Shown piece by piece: positions 32,827 to 41,498 of a DNA stretch of 64,000 nucleotides (within the stretch, counting starts at the first letter, position 1; every line of letters starts with the position of its first letter). A program made the translations under genes and the position numbers. Origin of the DNA: an uncultured Alistipes sp. (GTDB lineage Bacteria; Bacteroidota; Bacteroidia; Bacteroidales; Rikenellaceae); contig CALDPX010000041.1 of the NCBI GenBank assembly GCA_937911745.1, forward strand, positions 124,001 through 188,000, written 5' to 3'. Below the pieces are notes generated by a model. It saw nothing but the letters and a program-made list of their open reading frames with translations, did no database searches and was not told the DNA's origin.

Positions 32827-33650
32827 TCCAGTTGTTCTTTTATGTTGTTGATAATGTAGGTTTCCGAGTAAAGACTATTGTGAAGTTCTGTCAAGGAACT
32901 ATTTGGAGCCATCAGTTGTTCAATGTGCTCCTTGTTTCCGAGGGCAGGCATCGCCACCGCGCATTCACCTGCGAATAACGTGGGGTTGGCTATGAGTGCG
33001 GCAAGCGACACAATCATGAGCGCTACGCCGTAGTCATCAATATGGCGATTGTAATTGTCTTTGCGAGAGGGGTGTGTCCAATTGGGTGTTCCGCATTCGC
33101 CCGAGGATGGAAGGGTTGGGGCGTAGAGTGCGTCACAATCCACCAAAATCATCTTCCCGTCGGGACGAACAATAATGTTCTCGGTTTTTATGTCGCCATG
33201 TCGCCACTCTTCATCCAATAGTTTGGAGGCTAAATTGACGAAAGTAGTAAGTAGTCTTTGGAGCTGTCGTGGGTTGTTGTCGTGTAGTGCTTTTCGGATA
33301 TGCCAATCGAGCGTACGCCCCTCCTCCCAAGGGTAAAGAGCCACATCTACAATCCCTTTGTCGGTCCACATCTCGCCATGGTAGTAGTCGGGATGTATGA
33401 TGATGCCCGAAGTGTCGTGTGTGCGTAAAAATGCGCTACGCTCGGCACGGTCCGCCCGAGTGTTATGGTAACATTTTAGGGCATAGTTTCTGCCCATATG
33501 ATTGACGATAAAGACGGCACTTTCGCGCCCTGCCGTAAAAATCATATTCCCACGAGAGTCATATTGCGGTTCGATATCTCTCAGTGTGGCGAATGCATCA
33601 TCTCCCATAGAAAGTGAGGAGATGATATCAATTAATAGTAACCTAACCAT
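32781..33650 (-). CDS. YegI-like serine/threonine protein kinase
   Basis: A 289-residue protein kinase. Visible are the ATP Lys (YALK, Lys59), the catalytic loop HGDIKTEN (His151, Asp153, Lys155, Asn158) and the metal Asp of LVDCDALYAP (Asp171; CD replaces the usual FG). After it come GTPNWTHPSR and IDDYGVALMI. The VDxD-(A/G)-(L/M)-YxP pattern with (N/Q)-(W/F/Y)-xHPxR is the style of YegI kinases. It is soluble and first in an operon with a VWA and a WG-repeat protein. An unusually good ribosome-binding site supports the ATG at 33650; MGDDAF at 33608 is the alternative. Confidence 0.85.
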   Translation of the reverse strand: MVRLLLIDIISSLSMGDDAFATLRDIEPQYDSRGNMIFTAGRESAVFIVNHMGRNYALKCYHNTRADRAERSAFLRTHDTSGIIIHPDYYHGEMWTDKGIVDVALYPWEEGRTLDWHIRKALHDNNPRQLQRLLTTFVNLASKLLDEEWRHGDIKTENIIVRPDGKMILVDCDALYAPTLPSSGECGTPNWTHPSRKDNYNRHIDDYGVALMIVSLAALIANPTLFAGECAVAMPALGNKEHIEQLMAPNSSLTELHNSLYSETYIINNIKEQLECIAHKLQDCTKPLL

Positions 33651-33655
33651 AAAAA

Positions 33656-33662
33656 TCCTCCT
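33656..33662 (-). promoter_or_regulatory. Strong Shine-Dalgarno site of the kinase gene
   Basis: AGGAGGA lies 5 bp before the ATG at 33650. Most genes in this window have no such site, as is usual in Bacteroidota. Confidence 0.7.
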
Positions 33663-33708
33663 AAATGGGGTTAAATTTTGAGTTGGTGTGCGAAGTTAGC
33701 AATAATTT

Positions 33709-33729
33709 CAAATATAATACTTATATTTG
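33709..33729. promoter_or_regulatory. Back-to-back -7 boxes of the kinase cassette and nadC
   Basis: TATATTTG occurs leftward at 33709-33716 and rightward at 33722-33729, only 5 bp apart. -33 elements are poor on both sides, so the two promoters may be weak or mutually exclusive. Confidence 0.55.
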
Positions 33730-33807
33730 CGGGTTAAATTAGGTGTAAATTGCAACGCTTCCATTTGGGGCGTTTGAGAATAATAAACGATTTTAATTTT
33801 TTAACAG

Positions 33808-34662
33808 ATGAAGACGGAATATATATCTTTTGTTCAAGAACTCATAGAACTTGCTATTCGGGAAGATATTGGCGATGGCGACCACACAAGTCTTTCGACC
33901 ATTCCTGCCGATGCACGCGGCAAGATGAAACTCCTCATCAAACAGGAGGGTATCTTGGCAGGCGTTGAGGTTGCCGTTGAGGTATTCCGCAGGCTCGATG
34001 AGTCGATAGAGATAGAGATTCTCAAAGCCGATGGCGATAGGGTGAAGGTGGGAGATGTGGCGTTCTATGTTGAAGGACGCATCCAGACACTGCTTCAAGC
34101 CGAGCGCATTGTGCTGAACATTATGCAGCGTATGAGTGGCGTGGCTACTCAGACGGCTGTCTATGCAAAGGTTTTGGAGGGCACCAAATGCAAGGTACTC
34201 GATACTCGCAAGACCACACCGGGTATGAGGGTACTCGATAAGATGGCTGTGAAGATTGGCGGCGGCGAGAACCACCGCATCGGTCTTTTCGATATGGTGC
34301 TCTTGAAGGACAACCATATCGACTTTGCGGGCGGAATTATTCCCGCAATCACCTCGGTTAGGAAGTATCTTGCCGAAAAGGGCAAAAACATCCCCGTAGA
34401 GTGCGAGGTGCGCTCGCTCAAAGATATCGACCTTGTCTTTGAGGCGGGAGGTGTAGATAGGATTATGTTCGACAACTTCACTCCCGAACAGACCAAATTG
34501 GCTGTGGAGAAGGTGGCAGGCAGATGTAGTACCGAGTCGTCGGGCGGCATTACGCTCGAAACGATGAGGGCTTATGCCGAGGCGGGTGTGGACTACATCT
34601 CGGTAGGCGCACTCACACACCAAATCAAGAGCCTCGATATGAGCCTCAAAGCGTGTAAGTAA
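33808..34662 (+). CDS. nadC: Nicotinate-nucleotide pyrophosphorylase (carboxylating)
   Basis: A 284-residue enzyme that makes nicotinate mononucleotide from quinolinate and PRPP in NAD synthesis. The REDIGDGDHTS N-terminal motif, RMSGVATQT, the DTRKTTPGMR active-site loop and GGGENHRIGLFDMVLLKDNH are all present, as is SSGGITLE and DYISVGALTH at the C-terminus. Full length for the family. It stands alone; nadA and nadB are not in the window. Confidence 0.96.
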   Translation: MKTEYISFVQELIELAIREDIGDGDHTSLSTIPADARGKMKLLIKQEGILAGVEVAVEVFRRLDESIEIEILKADGDRVKVGDVAFYVEGRIQTLLQAERIVLNIMQRMSGVATQTAVYAKVLEGTKCKVLDTRKTTPGMRVLDKMAVKIGGGENHRIGLFDMVLLKDNHIDFAGGIIPAITSVRKYLAEKGKNIPVECEVRSLKDIDLVFEAGGVDRIMFDNFTPEQTKLAVEKVAGRCSTESSGGITLETMRAYAEAGVDYISVGALTHQIKSLDMSLKACK

Positions 34663-34707
34663 TCATTTGTAGGTATCACGCAGCAAAAAAATACAATTAT
34701 TGCGGTA

Positions 34708-34738
34708 TTGCGCCGCCGACTACTAACCCATATTTTTG
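34708..34738 (+). promoter_or_regulatory. Promoter of the peptidase-TonB receptor operon
   Basis: TTG (34708-34710), 20 bp, TATTTTTG (34731-34738). The predicted start near 34745 fits a gene start at 34763. Confidence 0.65.
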
Positions 34739-34762
34739 CAACCGAAAATGAAAGTGAACTAT

Positions 34763-36892
34763 ATGAAGAGATTTGGAGTGCTGATGATGACTTTGGTGCT
34801 GGGTGTTTTTGCAATGAATGCACAGCCCAAGTTTACCTATGCCGACATTGCTGCGGGCAGGTTTGCCCAGAAGAGTGTTGGCGGTCTTCGCTCTATGAAG
34901 GATGGCGAACACTACACCATAAGGGAGAATGGCGGACTCTACCGCTGCTCCTATGTCAAGAGCGACAAGAAGGAGTTGCTGGTGGAGTTTGGGATTGTTG
35001 ATGGCTCGGTTGATGACTATACCTTCTCGCCCGACGAGAGCAAAATCCTCTTGCGTGTGAACTCGCGCCCTCTTTATCGTCGTTCGCATTACTCGCACTA
35101 TGCGGTCTATGATTTGACGAGTGGCGAGTTGGTTGAGGTGGACGAGAGCGGTGATGTTCGCTATGCGCTCTTTTCGCCCGACGGCAAAAAGGTGGCTTAC
35201 GTTAAGGATAACAACATCTACCTTAGAGATTTGGAGCAGAACTTTACCTACCCCGTAACCGAGGATGGCAGTTGGAATCACATTATCAATGGTATGCCCG
35301 ATTGGGTTTATGAGGAGGAGTGGGGTATTGACCACGCCTTCTGCTTCTCGCCCGATGGCAACTACATTGCGTTCCTCAAAAGCGATGAGAGCGAGGTTGA
35401 GGAGTTCGGCTTTATGAAGTTCCTTACGGGCACTCCCTACCCCGAACTTTTCAAGTACAAGTATCCTAAGGCAGGAGAGAAAAACTCCAAGGTGTCGCTC
35501 CACGTCTTCGACATCCGAGAGGGAGTGGCTCACAAGGTCAATCGCAAAGAGGGCGACCTCTATATTCCGTTCTTTGATTGGACCCCCGATGGTAGGCTCT
35601 ACTACTTCGAGATTAACCGCTTGCAAAACCACCTCGATGTTATCCTTTGCGAGGGCGAGGAGCAGAGGGTTATCTACACCGAGAGCCACGAAAAGTATAT
35701 CGACTACCTCTCGAACAGCACCATAACCTTCCTCTCCGACTCGGATAGGTTCTTGGTGATGAGCGAGCGTAGCGGCTATAACCACCTCTACCTCTCGTCG
35801 CTCTCGAAGGGCGGATTGGTGCCCGTAACTGAGGGCGAGTGGAACGTAACGGAGGTTGTGTGTGCTACCGATAAGAAGATTTGGTACCTCTCGACCGAGG
35901 AGTCGCCTCTGCGTAGGGAACTCTACTCGATTGGACTCAATGGCAAGGGCAAAAAACGCCTGTCGACCACCTCGGGTACCTACCGCATCGTGCCCAGCGC
36001 GGGATGTAAGTACTACATTTCCTACTTCTCGAATGCATCTACCCCCAATACCGTAACCCTCCACAAGGGCAATGGTAAACTGATTGATACGCTGGAAGCA
36101 AACACAGAACTGAAACGCTACATTGCCGAGATAGGACTTCCCGAGAAGGAATTTTTCACATTTGTGACTCCTCGTGGCGATACGCTGAATGCGTATATCA
36201 AAAAACCGGCAGATTTCGACCCCTCGGAGAAGTATCCCGTATTGCTTACGCAGTATAGTGGTCCCGGCTCGCAGGATGTGAGGGATAGATGGACCATTGA
36301 TTGGGAGGATGCTCTGGTGCAGCACGGCTATATAGTGGTGGATTGCGATCCAAGGGGTACGGGCTTCCGCTCGGCAGATTTCAAGAAGAGCACCTACGGC
36401 ATTATGGGTAGGCTCGAAACCGAGGACCAGATTGCCTTTGCGGAGTATGTGAAGACACTGCCCTTTGTGGATGGCGAGAGGGTAGGCGTTTATGGTTGGA
36501 GTTACGGTGGCTTTATGGCTCTAAACTGCATCCTCAAAGGTGCCGACACCTTCAAGATGGCAATATCGGTGGCACCTGTTACATCGTGGCGTTACTACGA
36601 CTCGGTCTATACCGAAAGGGTTAACGGTCTGCCTCAGACCAATGCTGAGGGTTATGACGAGCCTTCGCCCATTGGCTATGCCGCAAACCTCAAAGGTAAA
36701 CTGCTGTTGATGCATGGTACAGCTGACGACAATGTGCACATTCAGAACGCCTACGCTATGGTGCACGAGTTTGTTAAGGCCGGAAAACAGATTGATATGA
36801 TGATTTATACCGATGATAACCACTCAATGATGCCCTACGGAAAGGTAAATGTCAGGGAGAAAATGGTGGAGTATTGTTTGGAGAATTTGTAA
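34763..36892 (+). CDS. Exported S9 prolyl dipeptidyl peptidase (DPP IV-like)
   Basis: 709 residues from MKRFGVLMMTLVLGVFAMNA, a cleavable signal peptide. An N-terminal beta-propeller (DYTFSPDESK, YALFSPDGKK, AFCFSPDGNY) is followed by an alpha/beta-hydrolase domain with the nucleophile GWSYGG, the Asp in HGTADDNVH and the His in DDNHSM. Such enzymes cut X-Pro dipeptides from peptide N-termini in the periplasm or at the surface. The ATG at 34748 is an alternative, but lies only a few bases from the predicted transcription start. The TonB receptor gene follows after 14 bp. Confidence 0.92.
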   Translation: MKRFGVLMMTLVLGVFAMNAQPKFTYADIAAGRFAQKSVGGLRSMKDGEHYTIRENGGLYRCSYVKSDKKELLVEFGIVDGSVDDYTFSPDESKILLRVNSRPLYRRSHYSHYAVYDLTSGELVEVDESGDVRYALFSPDGKKVAYVKDNNIYLRDLEQNFTYPVTEDGSWNHIINGMPDWVYEEEWGIDHAFCFSPDGNYIAFLKSDESEVEEFGFMKFLTGTPYPELFKYKYPKAGEKNSKVSLHVFDIREGVAHKVNRKEGDLYIPFFDWTPDGRLYYFEINRLQNHLDVILCEGEEQRVIYTESHEKYIDYLSNSTITFLSDSDRFLVMSERSGYNHLYLSSLSKGGLVPVTEGEWNVTEVVCATDKKIWYLSTEESPLRRELYSIGLNGKGKKRLSTTSGTYRIVPSAGCKYYISYFSNASTPNTVTLHKGNGKLIDTLEANTELKRYIAEIGLPEKEFFTFVTPRGDTLNAYIKKPADFDPSEKYPVLLTQYSGPGSQDVRDRWTIDWEDALVQHGYIVVDCDPRGTGFRSADFKKSTYGIMGRLETEDQIAFAEYVKTLPFVDGERVGVYGWSYGGFMALNCILKGADTFKMAISVAPVTSWRYYDSVYTERVNGLPQTNAEGYDEPSPIGYAANLKGKLLLMHGTADDNVHIQNAYAMVHEFVKAGKQIDMMIYTDDNHSMMPYGKVNVREKMVEYCLENL

Positions 36893-36906
36893 TATAGAAA
36901 GAGTAT

Positions 36907-39213
36907 ATGAAGAGAAAATTTTTCTTGTTGTGCGCTCTGCTTGTGGGCTTTGTGGCTGCGGGCGAGGCACAGAACATTAGAGGTGTTGTGCGTGATACAA
37001 ATGGCGAGGTGCTGATTGGTGCGAGCGTCTATTGGGAGGGCACAACCGTAGGTACGGCTACCGATGTAGATGGTACCTATGAACTCTATCGTGTGAAGGG
37101 ACACAACCGCCTTGTGGCAGCCTATCTTGGCTATGCCGACTCGGTGCAGGATATTGCAGAGGGTGTAAGGGAGGTTGATTTTACCCTCTCTAATGGCGTT
37201 GGCATCGAGGAAGTTGTAATTGAGGGTGTGTCGAATAATAAAATCCGCCAGAGTAGTATGATGGTGGGCGAGAATATCAGCTTTGCGGGCTTGTGTAAGA
37301 TGGCTTGCTGTAACTTGGCAGAGAGTTTCGAGAACTCGGCAGCCGTTACGGTGGGTTATAGCGATGCTGTGAGCGGTAGTCGCCAAATCAAGATGCTCGG
37401 TCTGGCAGGTACCTACACCCAAATCCTCGATGAGAACCGCCCCATAATGCGTGGTATTGGCTCGCCCTATGGTCTGAACTATACCCCAGGTATGTGGCTC
37501 AACTCGATTCAGGTGTCGAAGGGTATCGCCTCGGTTACGGCAGGTCACGAGGCTATGACAGGACAGATTAACCTCGAATACCGCAAACCTACCGACGAGG
37601 AGAAATTCTTCCTCAACCTCTACTTCGACAACGAACTCAAACCAGAGGTCAATATCGCAATGCCCTTTGCGTTTGATAAGGATAAAAGGCTGACAACCAA
37701 CATCTTGTTGCACTATTCGGGCGACACTCAACCGATGGACCACAATGGTGACGGCTTCCGCGACCTGCCTATGGCTCAGCAGTTCAACATTGCCAACCGC
37801 TGGCTCTATCAGGCGACAAATGGTATGCAGTGGCGTTGGGGTTGGAGGTTTGTGAACGAAAACCGCGTGGGTGGCGATATGGAGTACACTCCCGAACGCT
37901 ACGACCAGATGGTAAGCGAGAAACAAATCTACGGCTCGGAGATTAAGAATAGGGGACTGAATGCCTACTTCAAGGTAGGTAAGCCCGTAGGTGCTGCTGT
38001 GTGGGATGACGAGGCTCAGGAGGAGAAACGTTCGAGTCTGGCTTTTGTGATGGATGTTGATGCGTTCAATATGGACTCTTACTTCGGTCTGAATACTTAT
38101 CAGGGCAGTGAGGCGTCTATGTGGGGCAACCTCTTCTATCAGCACTACTTCTCGGGTCGCTCCTCGCTGACTGCGGGTGGCTCGATGTGGACACGCATCA
38201 TAGGCGAAGAGGTGTTGCAGATGGGGCAGAAGATCAAAAATGATGTAGAGATGTTGGAGCCCGGTTTGTTTGCCGAGTACACCTATGCCATTAAGGATAA
38301 ATTCTCCATCGTAGCAGGTCTGAGGGGTGACTTGATGACAACTCCACTTGCCAATGGCGGCGTGGATGGCGATGGCGGTTTCGATAGTGAAATTCTGCTC
38401 ACACCCCGTATGCACCTGCGTTATAACTTTACCGAACAGACCGTTTTGAGGGCTTCGGCAGGCTTTGGCTCGCGTAAGGTTATGCCCTTTACGGACAACA
38501 TTTGGATGCTCGCAACGGGTCGCCAGATTGTAAATAACATTGAGGTTGGCAAGGATTTGGAGCAGGCGGCAACCTTTGGTGGTAGCCTTAGCCACACACT
38601 GAGCCTTGTGGGCTACAACGATATGACTGTGAGTGTCGATTTCTTCCGCACACAATTCAGCAATACCGTCTATGCCGACCAGGAGTGGGCAGACGGCACC
38701 ATCCGCCTCTACAATACCGACCTCCCCTCGTGGGCAAATAACTACCAGATTGACGTGCAGTGGACCCCCTCGGAGGGTTTTGATATCTTTACCACATTCC
38801 GCTATACCGACTCGCGAGTGACACTCGAAAGAGATGGCAGCGAGATGCTCGTAGATCGCCCGCTGGTTGGTAAGTTCAAAGGGCTTGTGAATGTGCAGTA
38901 TGCAACCAAGTTCCGCCGCTGGGTGTTTGACTTTACAGCACAGCTCAATGGTCCTATGAGGTTGCCCGCATTGGATGGCAATATCGCCGCTGCGGAGTAC
39001 TCGCCCGTCTATCCGATGTTCTACGGTCAGGTGAGCCACCGAGTGGGGCAGTGGGATATCTATGTGGGTTGCGAGAATATCCTCAACTATATGCAGATGG
39101 ACCCCATTGTGGGCATCGACACCCCCTTCTCGCCCGACTTCAACTCCTCGGTGGTTTGGGGTCCTCTGATGGGACGCAAATTCTATATCGGCGCAAGGTT
39201 TAACCTCTACTAA
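36907..39213 (+). CDS. TonB-dependent outer-membrane receptor, probable metal uptake
   Basis: A 768-residue receptor with signal peptide, an N-terminal carboxypeptidase-regulatory-like domain (about 25-100, IRGVVRDTNGEVLIGASV), a plug and a 22-strand-type barrel ending in FNLY. The plug carries KMACCNLAESFE followed by KMLGLAGTYTQ, a signature I associate with receptors encoded beside heavy-metal-binding (HMA) proteins. The next gene indeed encodes an exported HMA protein, so copper, zinc or another metal complex is the likely ligand; this is inference. There is no SusD partner, so it is not a glycan receptor of the Sus type. Confidence 0.9.
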   Translation: MKRKFFLLCALLVGFVAAGEAQNIRGVVRDTNGEVLIGASVYWEGTTVGTATDVDGTYELYRVKGHNRLVAAYLGYADSVQDIAEGVREVDFTLSNGVGIEEVVIEGVSNNKIRQSSMMVGENISFAGLCKMACCNLAESFENSAAVTVGYSDAVSGSRQIKMLGLAGTYTQILDENRPIMRGIGSPYGLNYTPGMWLNSIQVSKGIASVTAGHEAMTGQINLEYRKPTDEEKFFLNLYFDNELKPEVNIAMPFAFDKDKRLTTNILLHYSGDTQPMDHNGDGFRDLPMAQQFNIANRWLYQATNGMQWRWGWRFVNENRVGGDMEYTPERYDQMVSEKQIYGSEIKNRGLNAYFKVGKPVGAAVWDDEAQEEKRSSLAFVMDVDAFNMDSYFGLNTYQGSEASMWGNLFYQHYFSGRSSLTAGGSMWTRIIGEEVLQMGQKIKNDVEMLEPGLFAEYTYAIKDKFSIVAGLRGDLMTTPLANGGVDGDGGFDSEILLTPRMHLRYNFTEQTVLRASAGFGSRKVMPFTDNIWMLATGRQIVNNIEVGKDLEQAATFGGSLSHTLSLVGYNDMTVSVDFFRTQFSNTVYADQEWADGTIRLYNTDLPSWANNYQIDVQWTPSEGFDIFTTFRYTDSRVTLERDGSEMLVDRPLVGKFKGLVNVQYATKFRRWVFDFTAQLNGPMRLPALDGNIAAAEYSPVYPMFYGQVSHRVGQWDIYVGCENILNYMQMDPIVGIDTPFSPDFNSSVVWGPLMGRKFYIGARFNLY

Positions 39214-39250
39214 TAGAACGAATTATAACTAAAAATAACACCAATTTACT

Positions 39251-39661
39251 ATGAAGAAAATTTTAATTCTCATGCTGGCTCTCACGCTGGGCGTTGGCGC
39301 ATCTTCCGCACAGGAGAAAACACAGGAAAAGAGCGAAACCGTAACCTTCCAGACCGACCTCGACTGCGAGAACTGCGCAAAGAAAATTCTCAACGTCATT
39401 CCCTTCAAGAAGGGCGTTAAGGATTGCGTTGTGGATGTTGCTACCAAGACCGTAGAGGTTACTTTCGATCCCCGAAAGACCGATGCTGCAAAGTTGGAGG
39501 CTGAACTCAAAAAAATAGACGTAAACGTAGTGAAACCAAGTGAGTGCAATGGCACTTGTGCAGGTGCTTGTGTTGGCGAGCATACCAAAAATGACGCTTG
39601 CTGTGATGGTCACGACCACAATCACAATCACGACCACGCAGGGCACAATCACACACACTAA
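39251..39661 (+). CDS. Exported HMA-domain metal-binding protein with His-rich tail
   Basis: 136 residues: signal peptide (MKKILILMLALTLGVGASSA), one heavy-metal-associated domain with LDCENCAKKI (CxxC metal site), then a Cys-rich linker (NGTCAGACVGE, ACCDGH) and a His-rich end (HDHNHNHDHAGHNHTH). It should bind Cu(I), Zn(II) or a similar ion in the periplasm. It sits between the TonB receptor and the DUF362 gene and is likely the soluble receiver or buffer for the imported metal. The His-tail suggests a storage or hand-over function. Confidence 0.9.
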   Translation: MKKILILMLALTLGVGASSAQEKTQEKSETVTFQTDLDCENCAKKILNVIPFKKGVKDCVVDVATKTVEVTFDPRKTDAAKLEAELKKIDVNVVKPSECNGTCAGACVGEHTKNDACCDGHDHNHNHDHAGHNHTH

Positions 39662-39676
39662 TAACACGCAAAAAGT

Positions 39677-40642
39677 ATGAAAAAAGCGATTGTAATGTGT
39701 CTGGCAGCCGCTATGGTGATGTCCGTTTCGTGCGCTCCCAAGGAGTCTGCAACGCCCAAGGTTTATATGACTACCGACATCTCGCCCGAAGGGCTTGTGA
39801 GAGTCTATGAGGCTTTGGGTGTTGATTTCGAGGGTAAGGTTGCGGTTAAAATCTCCACCGGCGAGCGTGGCGGTCACAACTTCCTAAGGGCTGACCTTAT
39901 CAAAGACCTTGTGCAGAAGGTTGATGGTACTATCGTGGAGTGCAATGTGGCATACCCGGGTACCCGCTACTCCACCGAGGAGCATTGGAACACCATTAAG
40001 GCTCACGGCTTCTACGACATTGCTCCTTGCGACATTATGGACGAAGAGGGCGAGATGCGTATTGCCGTACAGGATACCACTCACATCAAATTCAACATCG
40101 TGGGCGACCATCTCGACAACTACGATTGGATGCTCAATCTCGCACACTTCAAAGGTCACGCAATGGGTGGCTTTGGCGGTGTGCTGAAAAACCAATCCAT
40201 TGGCGTGGCTTCGTCCAATGGTAAGGCTTATATCCACTCGGCAGGCAAGGTGGAGACCAAAGAGGAACTTTGGGCAGGTATCGGTCAGACCGAGCAGGAC
40301 CACTTCTTGGAGGCTATGGCTGCTGCGGCTCAGTCTATCCACGAGTACTATGGCGGCAAGATGGTATATATCAATGTGATGAACAACCTCTCGGTAGACT
40401 GCGACTGCAATGCGCACCCCGCAGACCCCGAGATGGGAGATATCGGTATCTTGGCATCCTTGGACCCCGTAGCCCTCGACCAGGCTTGCGTGGATTTGGT
40501 CTTTGAGTACCCTTCGAGCGAGGGCGATGACGCTGCTGCACTCATCGAGCGCATCAACTCGCGCCACGGTGTACACATCATCGAGCACGCCGAGAAAATC
40601 GGTCTTGGCTCACGCACCTATGAACTTGTGAGCATAGACTAA
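39677..40642 (+). CDS. DUF362-domain lipoprotein
   Basis: A 321-residue protein with a lipoprotein signal (MSVSC lipobox, Cys20). The rest matches the DUF362 fold: VAVKISTGERGGHNFL, GTRYSTEEHW, NLAHFKGHAMGGFGG and LDPVALDQACVDLV. Most DUF362 proteins are cytoplasmic and carry ferredoxin clusters; this one is exported and has no 4Fe-4S motif, but retains VDCDCNAHP. Function is unknown. It ends the operon that begins with the peptidase gene. Confidence 0.85.
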   Translation: MKKAIVMCLAAAMVMSVSCAPKESATPKVYMTTDISPEGLVRVYEALGVDFEGKVAVKISTGERGGHNFLRADLIKDLVQKVDGTIVECNVAYPGTRYSTEEHWNTIKAHGFYDIAPCDIMDEEGEMRIAVQDTTHIKFNIVGDHLDNYDWMLNLAHFKGHAMGGFGGVLKNQSIGVASSNGKAYIHSAGKVETKEELWAGIGQTEQDHFLEAMAAAAQSIHEYYGGKMVYINVMNNLSVDCDCNAHPADPEMGDIGILASLDPVALDQACVDLVFEYPSSEGDDAAALIERINSRHGVHIIEHAEKIGLGSRTYELVSID

Positions 40643-40672
40643 GTATGATGTTTCGAGATAACTCCCAAGAAG

Positions 40673-40693
40673 TCCCCCTTTTCCAAAGGGGGA
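40673..40693 (+). terminator. Hairpin after the DUF362 gene
   Basis: TCCCCCTTT/AAAGGGGGA, a 9-bp stem with a 3-nt loop and no T-run. It may be a dispersed repeat rather than a true terminator. Confidence 0.45.
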
Positions 40694-40742
40694 TTTAGGA
40701 GGAATGTAAAAATAGGAGCTGATTATTCGGCTCCACAAAAAA

Positions 40743-40770
40743 AGAGAGAACTTTGGTTCTCTCTTTTTTT
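40743..40770 (-). terminator. Terminator of tmRNA
   Basis: AGAGAGAAC/GTTCTCTCT with a 4-nt loop and T-runs on both strands, right after the 3' end of ssrA. It may also stop the converging DUF362 transcript. Confidence 0.9.
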
Positions 40771-40772
40771 TG

Positions 40773-41174
40773 TGGAGCTGGGGGGAGTCGAACCCCCGTC
40801 CAAACAGTCTGCCTGAAAGCTTTCTACACGCTTAGCCACCGCTTAATCCTCCTACTGCAACCCGGTGAGTGGCAACCAAATCACAGTCCCAGTCCCTAAA
40901 TTTTCGCCCTACGGTCAGAACCTCCCGCGGGCTATCTTCTCATTGATGATACTCCGTATGCAATGCCGACAAGAAGCGGGTCGGCTCTGCGGAGTACTCG
41001 TCCTCGCACCAGCCTTGGGCGCGTGGATTAAGCCAATTAACTCGGTTAATTAGGCAGCGAGTGCGTAGCTATTATTGCCATTTAATTGTTCGAGCGTTGA
41101 GATTAACGAGCCCCCACACAAAGCTCGGCGTGCTTACCTACCTGCATGTCCTGCTGTCAAAACCGGTCAACCCC
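40773..41174 (-). ncRNA. ssrA: Transfer-messenger RNA
   Basis: tmRNA frees stalled ribosomes and tags the broken protein. The ends form a tRNA-like acceptor stem: 5' GGGGTTG (41168-41174) with CAGCTCC (40774-40780), followed by the discriminator A; CCA is not encoded. The T-arm GGGGGTTCGACTCCCCC is clear, and the 5' GACCGGTTTTGACAG segment is typical. The reading frame for the tag lies at 41053-41082, giving NGNNSYALAA and a TAA stop (the resume codon is AAT or the next GGC). One continuous gene, not a permuted two-piece form. Confidence 0.95.
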
Positions 41175-41190
41175 ATGTAGTAAGCGACTA

Positions 41191-41222
41191 CAAAGATAAT
41201 GCAAAATTCAAAAATGACAAAA
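41191..41222 (-). promoter_or_regulatory. Promoter of tmRNA
   Basis: TTTTG (41218-41222), 19 bp, TATCTTTG (41191-41198), reading leftward; 17 bp from the mature 5' end. The gap 41175-41498 holds this promoter and that of ftsE; nothing else was recognised. Confidence 0.8.
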
Positions 41223-41441
41223 CCCTCTATGGTCTAAAATGCTACCGTTCATCAGAGTGGATAAGTTTGCTCTGCTCTTATGTCCTCGCATTTGCCAAAA
41301 TTCAAATAAACTTTTTTTGTTTCTTGCCCGAGAACTTTGCCCGTTATTATCAATTCTCGCCAAACAGAGCCTCTATTATGCTGTCCATTCTGTAATAATT
41401 GTCCCAAGAGGAGATTGGTGGTAAAAAATGTTGTTCTAAAC

Positions 41442-41473
41442 TTTTGAATTTCCGCGAGAAATTCCTATCTTTG
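41442..41473 (+). promoter_or_regulatory. Promoter of ftsE
   Basis: TTTTG (41442-41446), 19 bp, TATCTTTG (41466-41473). It places the start of ftsE at 41499 rather than at an earlier in-frame codon (41475). Confidence 0.8.
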
Positions 41474-41498
41474 TTTGTTTTTAGAGCATTATTTCACG

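Noticed and set aside
34697..36325. 542-codon leftward frame opposite the DPP IV-like gene
   Set aside because: The rightward gene has propeller repeats, catalytic triad and signal peptide; the opposite frame shows none of these.
36835..39039. 734-codon leftward frame opposite the TonB receptor
   Set aside because: Same reasoning: antisense shadow of a well-supported receptor gene.
40773..40860. Possible tRNA gene (clear T-arm and acceptor stem)
   Set aside because: The partner strand of the acceptor stem lies 400 bp away and a tag frame lies between; it is tmRNA.
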